Source of the DNA: Oscillospiraceae bacterium
GTDB lineage: Bacteria; Bacillota; Clostridia; Oscillospirales; CAG-272
Reading direction: 5' to 3'
Length of the DNA stretch: 38,936 nucleotides
Assembly: GCA_015064255.1 (NCBI GenBank)
Contig: SVSP01000025.1
Location: 1-38,936 of the forward strand
Shown: in pieces, positions 12,291 to 22,357 of the stretch
Position numbering within the stretch: the first letter of the stretch is position 1
How the letters are laid out: every line of letters begins with the position of its first letter
Notes under the pieces: generated by a model
What the model saw: the letters and a program-made list of their open reading frames with translations, nothing else
What the model was told of the DNA's origin: nothing
Database searches by the model: none
Translations under genes and position numbers: made by a program

Positions 12291-14510
12291 TTACTCTTTG
12301 TCTGTATCGGACGAATTTGTATCTTCGTCTGTTTCATCTGTTTCATCTGTTTCGGCTACTTCGTCCGCTTCATTTGCGTTTTCGTCAGACGCCTTAGTCT
12401 GCTCGGCTGACTCGATAGGCTCGGCACCGATGGGAGCAGACGCTTCCACAGCAGGACCTGGCATATTACCGATGCCGCCCAGTGAAGCCGCTTCTTTTTC
12501 ACGTGCAAGGCGTTCCTCTTCCTCGCGGCGTTTCTTTTCTTCCTCATCACGCAGACGCTTTTCTTCGTTTTCAGCGATACTCTTGCGGCGTTTTTCGTCC
12601 ATAATTTCCTGAATTTCTTCAAAAGTATGGTCGCCTTCCATAGCGGTTCTGAACTGTATCTCGTCCATCGTTTCGTACTTAACAAGGAATTCAGCAACGA
12701 ATTTAAGCTTGTCGGAATGCTCTGTGAGTATCTTTTCGGCTGTTTCGTAAGCCTCTGTGATGATTCTCTTGATTTCGCTGTCAATGAGTGCCGCGGTAGA
12801 TTCGGAGTAGTTCTTTTCACCGCCGAAATCTCTGCCGAGGAATACTTCGCTGTGACCTGTACCGTAAACGATAGGTCCGAGCGCATCACTCATACCGAGG
12901 CGAGTAACCATCTTACGCGCGATCTCGGTAGCACGCTGAATGTCGTTTGATGCACCGCCCGAGAAATCGTTGAATGTGATCTTTTCAGCAACGCGTCCGC
13001 CGAGGAGCATCGAAATATGCTCGGAAAGCTCGGAACGGTATTCGCTGTATTTGTCTTCCTGCGGAAGATTGAGAGTGTATCCGAGAGCGCGTCCACTCGG
13101 GATAATAGAGATCTGATGAACGGGGTCGAGAGAAGGGAGATAGTACGCGATAAGAGCGTGACCTGCTTCGTGGTAAGCTGTTTTGCGCTTTTCCTCGTCC
13201 TTGATCTTCATACTCTTCTTCTGAGTACCGACTACGATCTTCATTATAGCATCTTCAATATCGTTCATACCGATAAGCGTTTTGCCGCGTCTTGCTGCGA
13301 GGAGCGCCGCTTCGTTAAGAAGGTTTGCAAGGTCTGCACCTGTAAATCCTGCAGTTCCTTTTGCAACGATCGAAAGGTCAACGCCTTCTTCAAAGGGCTT
13401 GTTGCGCGCATGAATTTTGAGAATTTCCTCTCTGCCCTTGAGGTCGGGGTAGTTTACTGTAATTTCACGGTCAAAACGTCCGGGACGGAGAAGAGCAGGG
13501 TCGAGAATGTCGGGACGGTTTGTTGCCGCCATAACGATGATGCCTTCGTTTCCACCGAAGCCGTCCATCTCAACGAGAAGCTGGTTAAGGGTCTGCTCAC
13601 GCTCGTCGTGACCGCCGCCGAGACCTGCTCCGCGGTGACGTCCGACTGCGTCGATTTCATCTATAAAAATGATACTTGCGGGATGCTTGCGAGCCGTTTC
13701 AAAGAGGTCGCGGACACGGGATGCACCGACACCGACGTACATTTCAACGAAATCCGAACCTGAGATCGAATAGAATGGAACGCCTGCTTCGCCCGCAACA
13801 GCTTTAGCGAGAAGTGTTTTACCTGTTCCGGGAGGACCCACGAGAAGAACACCGTGGGGAATCTTAGCACCGAGTTTTGTGAAGTAATCGGGGTCTTTGA
13901 GGAACTGTACGATCTCTTCAAGCTCTTCCTTTTCTTCGTCTGCACCTGCAACGTCAGAGAAGAGAATACGCTTTTTGTCATCGGGAACATTCATTTTTGC
14001 TCTCGATTTTGCAAATGACGGACCGCCTCTTCCGGGGGCGTTCTTTCCGTTTGCCGACTGCTTGAGAACCCAGACAACGAGTCCTCCGAGGAGAAGAATA
14101 ATTGCGAGATATGGAAGAATGGAAACCCATACGGGAATCTTTGTGGGCTCAATAAGATCATATTTGAGCTTTTCGATCTTATTACCCGAGGATACGCCCT
14201 GATTGTGCTCTTCAACCTCTTGGTTGTAAGCGAGAACGTGATCGTAACAGTCGTCATAGAATCGCTGACGGTCCTGCAGATAGTAGATTATCTTTTTGTC
14301 TTTGGTTGTGACAACGGTCAGCTTGTTTGACGCATCAAGCGTAAAGGTCTTGACCGATTCTTCGCCGTTTACTCCGATGTTCTCGAAAAGCTCAACGATA
14401 TCGCTGTAAACGGGGTCTTCTTCGCTTCCCTTAAGGATAAAGGATACAGCCGTAATAACGAGAACAATGAGTAATATAAAGCTGAGAATGGAAAATAGAT
14501 TCTTTTTCAT
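12291..14510 (-). CDS. ftsH: ATP-dependent zinc metalloprotease FtsH
   Basis: The 739-residue membrane protease degrades misfolded and regulatory proteins. Two transmembrane helices (residues 5-26 and 127-149) enclose an extracytoplasmic domain. The AAA module has Walker A GPPGTGKT (225-232), Walker B IIFIDEID (280-287) and the second region of homology with arginine fingers ([18 protein letters not shown]). The zinc site HEAGH is at 447-451. The C-terminal 110 residues are a Lys/Arg/Glu coiled segment and an acidic tail with three in-frame copies of a 9-bp repeat (12328-12354) encoding ETD repeats. It is the last gene of the tilS-hpt-ftsH block, 52 bases after hpt. Confidence 0.98.
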   Translation of the reverse strand: MKKNLFSILSFILLIVLVITAVSFILKGSEEDPVYSDIVELFENIGVNGEESVKTFTLDASNKLTVVTTKDKKIIYYLQDRQRFYDDCYDHVLAYNQEVEEHNQGVSSGNKIEKLKYDLIEPTKIPVWVSILPYLAIILLLGGLVVWVLKQSANGKNAPGRGGPSFAKSRAKMNVPDDKKRILFSDVAGADEEKEELEEIVQFLKDPDYFTKLGAKIPHGVLLVGPPGTGKTLLAKAVAGEAGVPFYSISGSDFVEMYVGVGASRVRDLFETARKHPASIIFIDEIDAVGRHRGAGLGGGHDEREQTLNQLLVEMDGFGGNEGIIVMAATNRPDILDPALLRPGRFDREITVNYPDLKGREEILKIHARNKPFEEGVDLSIVAKGTAGFTGADLANLLNEAALLAARRGKTLIGMNDIEDAIMKIVVGTQKKSMKIKDEEKRKTAYHEAGHALIAYYLPSLDPVHQISIIPSGRALGYTLNLPQEDKYSEYRSELSEHISMLLGGRVAEKITFNDFSGGASNDIQRATEIARKMVTRLGMSDALGPIVYGTGHSEVFLGRDFGGEKNYSESTAALIDSEIKRIITEAYETAEKILTEHSDKLKFVAEFLVKYETMDEIQFRTAMEGDHTFEEIQEIMDEKRRKSIAENEEKRLRDEEEKKRREEEERLAREKEAASLGGIGNMPGPAVEASAPIGAEPIESAEQTKASDENANEADEVAETDETDETDEDTNSSDTDKE

Positions 14511-14562
14511 TATATAAGTGTAACTCCGTGTAAATGTAAATTAACAGTATATAAATATCTGT

Positions 14563-15132
14563 TTAATCGTGCTTTGTATAAATTTCGGGCTTAAGAACTC
14601 CGATATAGGGAAGTGCTCTGTATTTTTCGGTATAGTCGAGTCCGTATCCGACAACAAATTTATCTTCAACTTCCATTCCTATGTAATCTGCGTTGTAATC
14701 GACTTCTCTGCGCGAGGGTTTATCGAGAAGAGCTACGCACTTAACGCTTGAAGCTCCCTTGTTTTCAAGATATTTGGTAAGGTAGAGCATAGTGCGTCCG
14801 CTGTCAATTATGTCTTCTACAATAAGTATGTCCAGATCTTCGATATCGTGACGGTAAAGATCAAGCATAATATTTATAGTTTTGGAAGAAGTTGTAGAAG
14901 CACCGTAGGAAGAGACCTTCATAAAGTCTATTTCAACAGGGCGCTTGATATGCTTCATAAGATCGCCCATAAATACAACAGATCCTTTGAGTATTCCGAG
15001 AAGAAGAAGTCTTTTTTCGGGGTCGGGATAATCACGGTCGATTTCAGAGGCAACCTTTTTTACGATTTCCTCAAGCTCGCTTTCGGTAATCATAGTATAG
15101 TCAATGTCATCATTAATATCGTATTTCTTCAT
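14563..15132 (-). CDS. hpt: Hypoxanthine phosphoribosyltransferase
   Basis: The 189-residue purine salvage enzyme converts hypoxanthine or guanine plus PRPP to the nucleotide. The PRPP-binding loop is ILIVEDIIDSGRT (102-114), with the preceding acidic pair. Residues LLGILKGSVVFMGDL (44-58) form the flexible-loop region, and VVGYGLDYTEKYRALPYIGVL near the C-terminus is characteristic of bacterial HPRTs. The start overlaps the end of tilS by 20 bases, indicating translational coupling. The tilS-hpt-ftsH order is the usual one in Firmicutes. Confidence 0.97.
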   Translation of the reverse strand: MKKYDINDDIDYTMITESELEEIVKKVASEIDRDYPDPEKRLLLLGILKGSVVFMGDLMKHIKRPVEIDFMKVSSYGASTTSSKTINIMLDLYRHDIEDLDILIVEDIIDSGRTMLYLTKYLENKGASSVKCVALLDKPSRREVDYNADYIGMEVEDKFVVGYGLDYTEKYRALPYIGVLKPEIYTKHD

Positions 15133-16525
15133 TTTGAGATAGTCCTTTCATATAGTATATCGAAAATTTTGGAGCTGTTTGATTTATTTTGGGAGAAACA
15201 ATGTCGGCAGTAGGAAATCCGGGAATCCATAGGATGTTTCCGTCAGATTCAAAGATCGGAATAGTGGCACGGTCTTCTATCGGAAGCTTTTTTTCTGAGA
15301 AGAGCTTTTTGATATTACGTGTCATTTTGCCGTAAACGTATTTGTCACCGTCTTCTTTGTTTCTCACAAACAAGCTGAAATTCATTATATCAAATGCAAT
15401 AGTGGCTTTTATCAATATTTTGTAAATATTTTGTTTTTTTATTAAGTATTTGCTTATTTCCTCGCTGTTTTCATCTTTTTCTTCACAGATAAAAATTATT
15501 GAATTATCTTCTTCTATAACGTTCTCGCCGAGAGAAAGGCGCAATTTGTAATTTTTACGTTCTTTGTTTTTCAGGTCACTGATAAAGACGAGCGAAGAGT
15601 TTTCAATAGCGGCAGAAATATTACCGGGAAGAGATATTCTGCTGTGAGGAATATTTGCGGAGATAAGAGAAATTACATCCGAAATGTGCGTGTAAGAAAG
15701 ATCTCCCTTACCGCCGTATGAAGAATACATATTTTTTATAACCCGCCTCAGAATGGCAGGCTCAAGCGATAAAAGACTTTCTGTTTTGCTGTCGGAAAAC
15801 TTTGCGGCTTCCTTCTCAATAAAGTCGCTGTCATCGCGAACTAAAAGTGTCATACGTGAGATAGCGTCTTCAACCGAAGGATTCAGCTTTTGAAGCTCGG
15901 GTACGATTTTGTGTCGGATAAGATTCCTTGAATAATCAGTATCCGAATTTGTGCTGTCATATACATATTCAAGCCGATTTTCCGCCGCATATTCAATAAT
16001 TTCACTTTTTGTGCAAAAAATCAGAGGTCTTATGATATTTTCACGTACAGCCGGTATTCCCGTAACACCTTTAAGCGAGCTTCCACGTGCGATATTGAAT
16101 ATTACCGTTTCAAGGTTATCCGAAGAATTATGTGCCGTTGCGATTCGTTTTATACCGTTTTCTTTGCAAAAATTGTTAAAAATTTTGTATCTGCAATTTC
16201 TGGCAGCCTCTTCAAGACCGCATTTTTCTCTTTTGGCGATAGCGGGAATATCAACCTTTTCAGATGTGAAGGATATCTCCCACTTTTTGCACAGCTCTCT
16301 GCAAAAAGCTTCGTCGCGGTCTGCCTCTTCGCCTCTTATCATATGATTTACGTGAAGAGCGAGTAAAGAAAAACCGCGTAAAGCGGCTTCCTTTTTGAGA
16401 AGGTGAAGAAGCACGACAGAGTCGGCTCCTCCCGAAAGACCGACGAGAATTGATTCGCACGAAAGCATATCGTAACGCTCTACCGCACGGGAAAATTTTT
16501 CCTCGCAAATCGATATTTTTTTCAT
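15113..16525 (-). CDS. tilS: tRNA(Ile)-lysidine synthase
   Basis: TilS converts C34 of the CAU-anticodon tRNA(Ile) to lysidine so that it reads AUA codons. The 470-residue protein has the PP-loop SGGADS (31-36), the ALHVNHMIRGEEADRDEAFC segment, ATAHNSSDNLETVIFNIARGSSLKG, split at residue 130-152, and the RPLIFCTKSEI motif typical of the family. The C-terminal domain (from about 370: FVRNKEDGDKY, ending VSPKINQTAPKFSIYY) contacts the tRNA. GAAAGGC precedes the ATG. The gene follows dnaB by 41 bases and overlaps hpt. AUA is used freely in this window, so this enzyme is needed. Confidence 0.96.
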   Translation of the reverse strand: MKKISICEEKFSRAVERYDMLSCESILVGLSGGADSVVLLHLLKKEAALRGFSLLALHVNHMIRGEEADRDEAFCRELCKKWEISFTSEKVDIPAIAKREKCGLEEAARNCRYKIFNNFCKENGIKRIATAHNSSDNLETVIFNIARGSSLKGVTGIPAVRENIIRPLIFCTKSEIIEYAAENRLEYVYDSTNSDTDYSRNLIRHKIVPELQKLNPSVEDAISRMTLLVRDDSDFIEKEAAKFSDSKTESLLSLEPAILRRVIKNMYSSYGGKGDLSYTHISDVISLISANIPHSRISLPGNISAAIENSSLVFISDLKNKERKNYKLRLSLGENVIEEDNSIIFICEEKDENSEEISKYLIKKQNIYKILIKATIAFDIMNFSLFVRNKEDGDKYVYGKMTRNIKKLFSEKKLPIEDRATIPIFESDGNILWIPGFPTADIVSPKINQTAPKFSIYYMKGLSQNEEIRY

Positions 16526-16566
16526 TCTGCACAGCCTTTCTTTGTATTTTTGTACTCTGTAAAAGT

Positions 16567-17904
16567 TTATTCTTCGATATCCGTCATAGAAGAGAATCTT
16601 GTGTACTGACCGAACCAGTTCAGCTTAACGGTGTCTCTTCCGCCGTGACGGTTTTTCTCGACGATGACCTCTGCCACATTGCCTTCCTGCTCCTTGTCGT
16701 AATATTCATCTCTGAAGAGGAACATTACCATATCTGCGTCCTGCTCGATCGCACCCGAGTCACGAAGGTCTGAAAGCATAGGACGCTTGTTCGTTCTCGA
16801 TTCGTTCGTACGCGAAAGCTGTGCACAGCAGATTACCGGAACCTTGAGCTCTTTTGCAAGAAGCTTTAAGTTTCTCGATATTTCGCTGACTTCCTGAACA
16901 CGGTTGTCTATCTTTCGGTCACTCTGCATAAGCTGAAGATAGTCGATAACAACAAGTCCGAGGTTTTTCATTCTGCGGAGCTTGGCTTTCATTCCGGTTA
17001 CGTTGATACCGGTCGTGTCATCAATATAAATATCACATTCGGAAAGGAATGCAGATGCCTTTGCGAGCTTGTTCCAGTCATCTGGGGTAAGATTTCCGCT
17101 TCTGAGCGAAGTGCTCTCAACAAGTGCTTCACTTGAAAGCATTCTTTGTACGAGCTGCTCGTTAGACATTTCGAGTGAAAATATACATACGGTTTTGCGC
17201 GAAGTACGTGCAATATTGGTTGCAAGATTAAGCGCAAAAGCGGTTTTACCCATACCGGGTCGAGCGCCGACGATAACGAGATCGCCTTCGCCGAGACCGA
17301 CGAGAACCTTGTCAAGTGCGGAAAATCCTGTGGGAACACCTTTAGCCGCATCGGGATTGGTTGCAATTTCTTTTATATTGCGGTAGGTTTCGATTATAAC
17401 GTCCCTGATGTGAGCAAAATCTCGGCTTTCCTTTGTTTGCGCGATAGAGAAGACCTTTGCTTCAGCACTGTCAACTATTCTTTCTGCTTCGTCCTGCTCT
17501 GCGTATGCCGTATCCGTTATTTCGTTGCAAACGTTTATAAGCTGACGCAGAAGGCTTTTATCCTTTACTATCTTTGCGTAGTCCTTGATATTTGACGAAG
17601 AGGGAACTATTTCCGCTATCGTTCTGATGTATTTTTTCGACTGTTCAATGTCATATACACCCTCCTGAACGAGAGCTTCCATAAGTACGACAGGGTCAAT
17701 ATCGCGCGACTGAAGAGAGAGCTTCTGCATTGCGGAGAAGATAGATTTATGCTCCTCAAGGTAAAAGTCTTCGCTTGATATCATTGTAGCGACGTCCGAT
17801 ATTTTTTCGGGGTCGATAAGAACAGAACCGAGAACTGCCTGTTCGGCTTCAAGCGAAAAGGGAAGCTTTCTTAAAATATCTGTTTCTGCCATATTATTTG
17901 TCAT
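16567..17904 (-). CDS. dnaB: Replicative DNA helicase
   Basis: The 445-residue hexameric helicase unwinds DNA at the fork. Residues about 12-115 are the N-terminal helical domain ([18 protein letters not shown]); residues about 190-440 are the RecA-like domain with Walker [10 protein letters not shown] (213-221), Walker [10 protein letters not shown] (318-326) and the C-terminal arginine-finger region ([23 protein letters not shown] in parts around 385-405). ATG 17904 overlaps rplI by 11 bases; a second ATG four codons later is a possible start. No strong ribosome binding site precedes either, so it is probably coupled to rplI translation. Confidence 0.97.
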   Translation of the reverse strand: MTNNMAETDILRKLPFSLEAEQAVLGSVLIDPEKISDVATMISSEDFYLEEHKSIFSAMQKLSLQSRDIDPVVLMEALVQEGVYDIEQSKKYIRTIAEIVPSSSNIKDYAKIVKDKSLLRQLINVCNEITDTAYAEQDEAERIVDSAEAKVFSIAQTKESRDFAHIRDVIIETYRNIKEIATNPDAAKGVPTGFSALDKVLVGLGEGDLVIVGARPGMGKTAFALNLATNIARTSRKTVCIFSLEMSNEQLVQRMLSSEALVESTSLRSGNLTPDDWNKLAKASAFLSECDIYIDDTTGINVTGMKAKLRRMKNLGLVVIDYLQLMQSDRKIDNRVQEVSEISRNLKLLAKELKVPVICCAQLSRTNESRTNKRPMLSDLRDSGAIEQDADMVMFLFRDEYYDKEQEGNVAEVIVEKNRHGGRDTVKLNWFGQYTRFSSMTDIEE

Positions 17905-18343
17905 TTATAACGCTTACGCTGAGCTTACCTACAACTTTTGTGTAGAGCTTTACGTCAAGTGTATAATCTCCGTAATTTTTTATGGGTTTGTCGAGAACTA
18001 TTTTTCTCTTGTCTATTGTGATATTAAACTGAGAAGCGAGAGAATCGGCAATTTCCTTAACTGTAACAGCGCCGTAAAGACGGGAGTCGCTTCCCGATGT
18101 CGCCTTGATAACCACCTTTATGTTTTCGAGCTTTGCTGCAATTTCTTTTGCTTCGGCAATTTCAACGTCGATCTTGTGCTGCTTTGCGGCATCCTTGTTC
18201 TTCTGATCGTTGAGTGCTTTTGCGTCAGCTTCTATTGCAAGTCCCTTGGGAAGAAGAAAATTTCTTGCATATCCGTCGGAAACGTTTATAATATCGCCTT
18301 TTTTGCCCTGTGTTTTTACATCTTGTGTGAGAATGACCTTCAT
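17894..18343 (-). CDS. rplI: 50S ribosomal protein L9
   Basis: The 149-residue protein has the L9 N-terminal RNA-binding domain ([36 protein letters not shown] in parts, residues 1-36), the long connecting helix rich in Ala/Lys/Glu (40-75) and the C-terminal domain ([36 protein letters not shown]). The length is usual. It lies between gdpP (37-base gap) and dnaB (11-base overlap), matching Firmicutes gene order. Confidence 0.98.
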   Translation of the reverse strand: MKVILTQDVKTQGKKGDIINVSDGYARNFLLPKGLAIEADAKALNDQKNKDAAKQHKIDVEIAEAKEIAAKLENIKVVIKATSGSDSRLYGAVTVKEIADSLASQFNITIDKRKIVLDKPIKNYGDYTLDVKLYTKVVGKLSVSVINDK

Positions 18344-18380
18344 TTGTACTATATCCTTTCGTAGGTGAATTTATGTTTTA

Positions 18381-20411
18381 TCAGTTTTCGCCGTCAAGCG
18401 CGATGTCGATAGAATCCTTGAGCTTTACAAGTGCTTCTTCGATAGTTATATCGGGCATCTGAGTAGCCGCGGAGTTATAATGACCGCCGCCGTTAAGACG
18501 CTCGAGAATGAGCTGAACGTTTATCGTACCGCTTGAACGTGCGGAAATGCATATGCTGTTATCTATTCTGCAAATTGCAAAGGAAGCGAGTACGTTGTCA
18601 ATGGAGAGAAGACTGTCTGCGACCTTTGCTGCAGCTATTCTGTCAGCGGATGTGTTGTTTTCATCAAGGTTAGATGCAATAGCAACAACCTTTCTGTAAA
18701 TATGGATATTCGACTTGAATTTTGCTTCGCGCTGCATATCGTCGAGATTGACCTTGAAAAGCTCCTGAACTTCAACGGGGTCTGCTCCCTCGCTTCTGAG
18801 ATAAAGAGCCGCGGCAAAGGTACGTACGCCGATGTTCTGTGCAAAATATTTGGTGTCGAGAATGATTCCCGAATAGAGGAAGTCTGCTTCGATCTTGGTA
18901 AGACGTCCGGAAGGAAGTACCTGTTCAAGAAGCTCTGCGATGATCTCGCAGGTAGACGATGCGGACGGCTCGATATAAGAGAGAAGAGGATCCTTGGGGA
19001 ATGCATCTGTCTGACGGTGATGGTCGAGATAAACGATATTTTCAGCGGCTTCCGCAATAGCGGGAGCATAGAATTGCTTCGGATTGTTTACGTCAACGAT
19101 AATTACGAGAGTGTCAGAGCGGAGCAGATTCTGTCCTGCGGTGAGGTCAACGAAAATATGGTTGTACGCAGGAGCGCCTTTGATCTTTATAAATCCCTTG
19201 CTCAGGTTTTTGTCTTCGGTGTCAACTACAATGTTGCAGGGGATTCCGCAGTGCATACAGAAACGCGCAACACCGATACTTGCGCCGAAGCAGTCGTAAT
19301 CGGGAAAACGGTGTCCGAAAATAAGAACGTTTGAACTTTGAGATATAAGATTTGCAAGTGAAAGTGCGATCGAGCGCGACTTTACGGTGCTTCGCTTCTG
19401 CATAGTCTTTGTAACACCGCCGAAGTATTCTATACCTTCCGCGGTCTTGACAACCGCTTGGTCGCCGCCTCGCGCGAGAGCCATTTCGAGGCAGGCTCTT
19501 GCCGCGTTTTCCTTGGCAAGTATAGTGTCGCCGAGTGTCGTCGTACCGATAGAAATTGTTATCGGTGTGCCGCTCGTTCCTATCTTTATTGCACGTATCT
19601 TTTCGAGAATATCGAACTTTTGCGCTGTAAACGTATCCATATGCTTTGCGGCGAAGAAGAATATATATCGGTTTCGCTCGTACTCTTTTATAGAACCGTT
19701 TACGGAGGTTGCCCAGTTTGTGAGAACGGATGATATTTCAGCCGCAGCGGCGTTGGTGTTTTCCTGTTCTACCTGAACAAGCTCGTCAATGTTGTCAACA
19801 ACGATGTAAGCAACGAGCATTTCCTCTTCCTGCATAGTCTTTTTGACCTGTTCAAGCTCGGAATTGTCCGTCCAGATCACAGAAATTATACGGGCTTTTC
19901 CGATATAAAAGGATTTTCCCGATACGGTGTAGGGAACTCCGCCGACCTCGCACTTAACGCCTTCTGCGTGAGCATCAAGCAGAGTATCGACAGAAACGTT
20001 TCCGTAGCTTGAGAACTGTCTTGAGTGTACGGAAGCGCGTCTGCGCATAGCCGAGAATGCGGAATTTATCCAGAGAATATAACCCTTGCTCGTTATAAGA
20101 GCGATGGGCGCATTTATTGAATTTGTCATTGAAGAGAAAAATTCTGCGGAAAACAGGGGTGAGTCGGATTTTGATAAAAATCTTGAATGAATAAAACGAA
20201 GCACCAAAATAAAGAGAATTTCCGAAAGCAGATAGATCACAAAAGACAGCGGGAAGACTATCTTGGGTGACATTATCGGAGTAGGATCGGAATATATTGC
20301 GTAAACCGCCCAGATAAAGACAGTACTTATCGCGATAACACCGATAATGAGCTGAGATGATTCCTTTCGGAGAATTTTTTTGAGTTTGGCGAAAAATGCA
20401 CCGGATTTCAT
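18381..20411 (-). CDS. gdpP: Cyclic-di-AMP phosphodiesterase GdpP
   Basis: The 676-residue membrane enzyme hydrolyses c-di-AMP, a signal for cell-wall and potassium balance. Two transmembrane helices (21-41 and 51-75), a degenerate PAS domain (about 95-185), a degenerate GGDEF domain (about 195-325, without a GGDEF sequence) and the DHH/DHHA1 phosphodiesterase. Metal-binding motifs are present: HRFPDYD (367-373), VDVNNP (439-444), LDHHR (462-466) and the DHHA1 motif GGGHYNSAATQ near residue 645. All expected catalytic residues are retained, so it should be active. It is preceded by yybS and followed by rplI, as in Bacillus. Confidence 0.95.
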   Translation of the reverse strand: MKSGAFFAKLKKILRKESSQLIIGVIAISTVFIWAVYAIYSDPTPIMSPKIVFPLSFVIYLLSEILFILVLRFIHSRFLSKSDSPLFSAEFFSSMTNSINAPIALITSKGYILWINSAFSAMRRRASVHSRQFSSYGNVSVDTLLDAHAEGVKCEVGGVPYTVSGKSFYIGKARIISVIWTDNSELEQVKKTMQEEEMLVAYIVVDNIDELVQVEQENTNAAAAEISSVLTNWATSVNGSIKEYERNRYIFFFAAKHMDTFTAQKFDILEKIRAIKIGTSGTPITISIGTTTLGDTILAKENAARACLEMALARGGDQAVVKTAEGIEYFGGVTKTMQKRSTVKSRSIALSLANLISQSSNVLIFGHRFPDYDCFGASIGVARFCMHCGIPCNIVVDTEDKNLSKGFIKIKGAPAYNHIFVDLTAGQNLLRSDTLVIIVDVNNPKQFYAPAIAEAAENIVYLDHHRQTDAFPKDPLLSYIEPSASSTCEIIAELLEQVLPSGRLTKIEADFLYSGIILDTKYFAQNIGVRTFAAALYLRSEGADPVEVQELFKVNLDDMQREAKFKSNIHIYRKVVAIASNLDENNTSADRIAAAKVADSLLSIDNVLASFAICRIDNSICISARSSGTINVQLILERLNGGGHYNSAATQMPDITIEEALVKLKDSIDIALDGEN

Positions 20412-20450
20412 AGCTGATTGTTATGCTCCTTTCGCGTGGTTTAAATGATT

Positions 20451-21509
20451 TTAGTTGTCGCGCTTCTTGGGATGTTCACCGTAGAGTATAGCGCGTACGC
20501 CGGGAAAAAGATTGTCAAGAGCGCCCGATGACGCTACGAGAAGTACTAAAAGTATGGGATTGTTCAGACAGGATACAAGAACGATTACTCCGAATATTAT
20601 TGTGAACAAAGAGGGACGTCTGAAATGCATAAGCGAAGTTCTGATGCCTATAAGGAAGAATCCGGGGGAGAGAATCAGCATCAGATTGTACATCGTAATA
20701 ATAAGCGTTTTCCCTGTGCCTGAAAAAGAGAGCATTGAGAAAATGAGTGCTGTTATGAATACGAGGGATGCAAGACGGCTCATTTTGAGGGGCCAACGTG
20801 TGAGGCTGTCCGAAATCGCTCCCTGACCTAAAATAAGTGCTCTCGATAGTGTTGCCGTTATATAGGAGATCACAGAAGCTACAACACAGAAAAATGCGGG
20901 GAATATCGCAACGAACATATCGAAGGTTGCTGAAACGTCTATTCCGGTGATTCCGGTCTGTGCCGAATACTGAGTATAGAAAGATACGAAGGCTTCGCGG
21001 AAGATGTTTACGATATATGCTATCGTTGCTCGCGAAACCTCACCGAGCGAAGAATAGATATATATCATACTTGCAAACGCAAAGACGAGTGCGATTATAA
21101 CTGCGTTTCCCACTACGGTGTGAGCTTTTTCAAGTCCGCGGGATATACACATAGAGAGTAAAGTTCCCGAGGGAATAAACGCCAGCGCAAGAAGAAGCTG
21201 TTCGGGTGACGCTCCGAGGAGAAGAGAAACCGACGCTACAAGAATAATAGCGGCAATTACCGAAATCGCAGCGAGCTTTTTGCTTTTGTACGATATTACC
21301 GCAAGTGCACAAGAGAAAAATACAACACTCGTCATAAAAGTAACAACGTACAGAGTTATAGGATTATAGACGTAGACCGTAAGCTTCGGTGCGTAGATGT
21401 TTTCTGCGAAAATATAAAAAATACTTATGATACACGATAGAAAAAGAAACAGGATAGCGCGGGTATTGCGTTTTCCGATATTTGCGGTATCGGGAAAATA
21501 AACATTCAT
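20451..21509 (-). CDS. yybS: YybS-like polytopic membrane protein (DUF2232)
   Basis: Start chosen at ATG 21509-21507 because AAGGAG stands 7 bases upstream on the minus strand; the longer frame runs through an 18-bp tandem repeat. The 352-residue protein has about eight to nine transmembrane segments (for example LFLFLSCIISIFYIFA, VIAAIILVASVSLLLG, AFFCVVASVISYIT, LILSPGFFLIGIRTSL). A polytopic protein directly upstream of gdpP-rplI-dnaB is YybS/DUF2232 in other Firmicutes. Its function is not established. The name rests mainly on topology and position; sequence similarity was not tested. Confidence 0.78.
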   Translation of the reverse strand: MNVYFPDTANIGKRNTRAILFLFLSCIISIFYIFAENIYAPKLTVYVYNPITLYVVTFMTSVVFFSCALAVISYKSKKLAAISVIAAIILVASVSLLLGASPEQLLLALAFIPSGTLLSMCISRGLEKAHTVVGNAVIIALVFAFASMIYIYSSLGEVSRATIAYIVNIFREAFVSFYTQYSAQTGITGIDVSATFDMFVAIFPAFFCVVASVISYITATLSRALILGQGAISDSLTRWPLKMSRLASLVFITALIFSMLSFSGTGKTLIITMYNLMLILSPGFFLIGIRTSLMHFRRPSLFTIIFGVIVLVSCLNNPILLVLLVASSGALDNLFPGVRAILYGEHPKKRDN

Positions 21510-21520
21510 TGAAAAACTCC

Positions 21521-21556
21521 TTATGCTGTCGAAGGGCATTATGCTGCCGAAGGGCA
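21521..21556 (-). repeat. 18-bp tandem duplication in the yybS leader
   Basis: On plus, TTATGCTGTCGAAGGGCA (21521-21538) is followed directly by the same sequence with one change, T to C at the ninth base (21539-21556). It lies between the promoter (21588-21616) and the yybS start, and its first copy adjoins the ribosome binding site, so it may influence translation. Confidence 0.88.
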
Positions 21557-21587
21557 TTCTACGGCAGGATATAAAAATCTAAATTAA

Positions 21588-21616
21588 AGTATATCACAAA
21601 TATTTTGTTTTGTAAA
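21588..21616 (-). promoter_or_regulatory. Promoter of the yybS-to-ftsH operon
   Basis: Read on the minus strand: TTTACA (21616-21611), 17 bp, TATACT (21593-21588), with the extended -10 core TGTGATATACT also seen at other promoters in this window. Confidence 0.82.
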
Positions 21617-21665
21617 GGCTTGAGCAGACAAAAATTACATATTTTTGGTAAATAAACGATAAATA

Positions 21666-21687
21666 AACAGTAAAAAAACATACTGTT
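21666..21687. promoter_or_regulatory. Candidate operator upstream of the flavin reductase-like gene
   Basis: The perfect dyad AACAGTA (21666-21672), 8 bases, TACTGTT (21681-21687) ends 10 bp before the -35 at 21698. It lies in the divergent region between the yybS and flavin reductase-like promoters and could serve either. Confidence 0.5.
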
Positions 21688-21697
21688 AAAAAAACTA

Positions 21698-21726
21698 TTG
21701 ACTAAAACGAAAAAAAGATATATAAT
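21698..21726 (+). promoter_or_regulatory. Promoter of the flavin reductase-like/rimM/trmD operon
   Basis: TTGACT (21698-21703), 17 bp, TATAAT (21721-21726). Confidence 0.88.
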
Positions 21727-21791
21727 ACATAGTGGAAATTTGTAAAGTGGGTTATTGTATATTTTGATCTGCTTTGAAAGGTGTATATAAG

Positions 21792-22325
21792 ATGATTACA
21801 AAGGATGATTTTACCGAAATATCTCCGTACGATTTTTCGTCCCCCGTGTTTCGTGATATTGCGAAAAAATGGATGCTGATAGGCACTCCCGACAGCGAAA
21901 AGAAAAGTGTCAACGCTATGACGGCAAGCTGGGGCGGTGTGGGTGTAATATGGAATAAGCCGTACGCGGTATGCTTTATACGCCCGCAAAGATACAGCTT
22001 TACTCTTGCGGAAAAGGCAGATAAAATAGGTCTTTCATTCCTTTCCGATGAATGTGGAAAGGCACGGAAAATATATAATATATGCGGTACGAAAAGTGGA
22101 AGAGATACCGATAAGATTTCCGAGTGCGGACTTTCAAATATCGACTTTGACGGCGCTGTCGGATTTGCCGAAGCGGATACCGTTATCGTATGTAAGAAGA
22201 TGTACGAGGATATGATAAAGCCCGAATGTTTTCTTGATGAGTCGCTTATAGACAGCTACTATCCGAACAAGGATTTCCATAAAATTTATCTTTGCGAAAT
22301 AGAAAAAATATATGTAAGAAAATAA
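21792..22325 (+). CDS. Flavin reductase-like FMN-binding protein
   Basis: Start chosen at ATG 21792 with GAAAGGTG 8-9 bases upstream; a TTG at 21774 overlaps that site. The 177-residue product matches the split-barrel FMN-binding family: VNAMTASWGGVGVIWNKPYA, FIRPQRYSF and the GLSFLSDE strand, as in small Clostridial flavoproteins. Such proteins bind FMN and reduce flavin or small substrates; the actual substrate is unknown. The C-terminal part (KMYEDMIKPECFLDESLIDSYYP) is also typical. It is the first gene of a unit with rimM (32-base gap) and trmD, with a candidate operator just upstream. Confidence 0.88.
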   Translation: MITKDDFTEISPYDFSSPVFRDIAKKWMLIGTPDSEKKSVNAMTASWGGVGVIWNKPYAVCFIRPQRYSFTLAEKADKIGLSFLSDECGKARKIYNICGTKSGRDTDKISECGLSNIDFDGAVGFAEADTVIVCKKMYEDMIKPECFLDESLIDSYYPNKDFHKIYLCEIEKIYVRK

Positions 22326-22357
22326 GAAAAACAAGGAAAATAAGGAAAAACGATAAG

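Noticed and set aside
13017-13763. 248-codon open frame antisense to ftsH
   Set aside because: No motif or ribosome binding site, opposite a highly conserved AAA domain.
21510-21557. Longer yybS start reading through the tandem repeat
   Set aside because: The peptide simply repeats MPFGSI/MPFDSI from the duplicated DNA, and AAGGAG is placed for the ATG at 21509.
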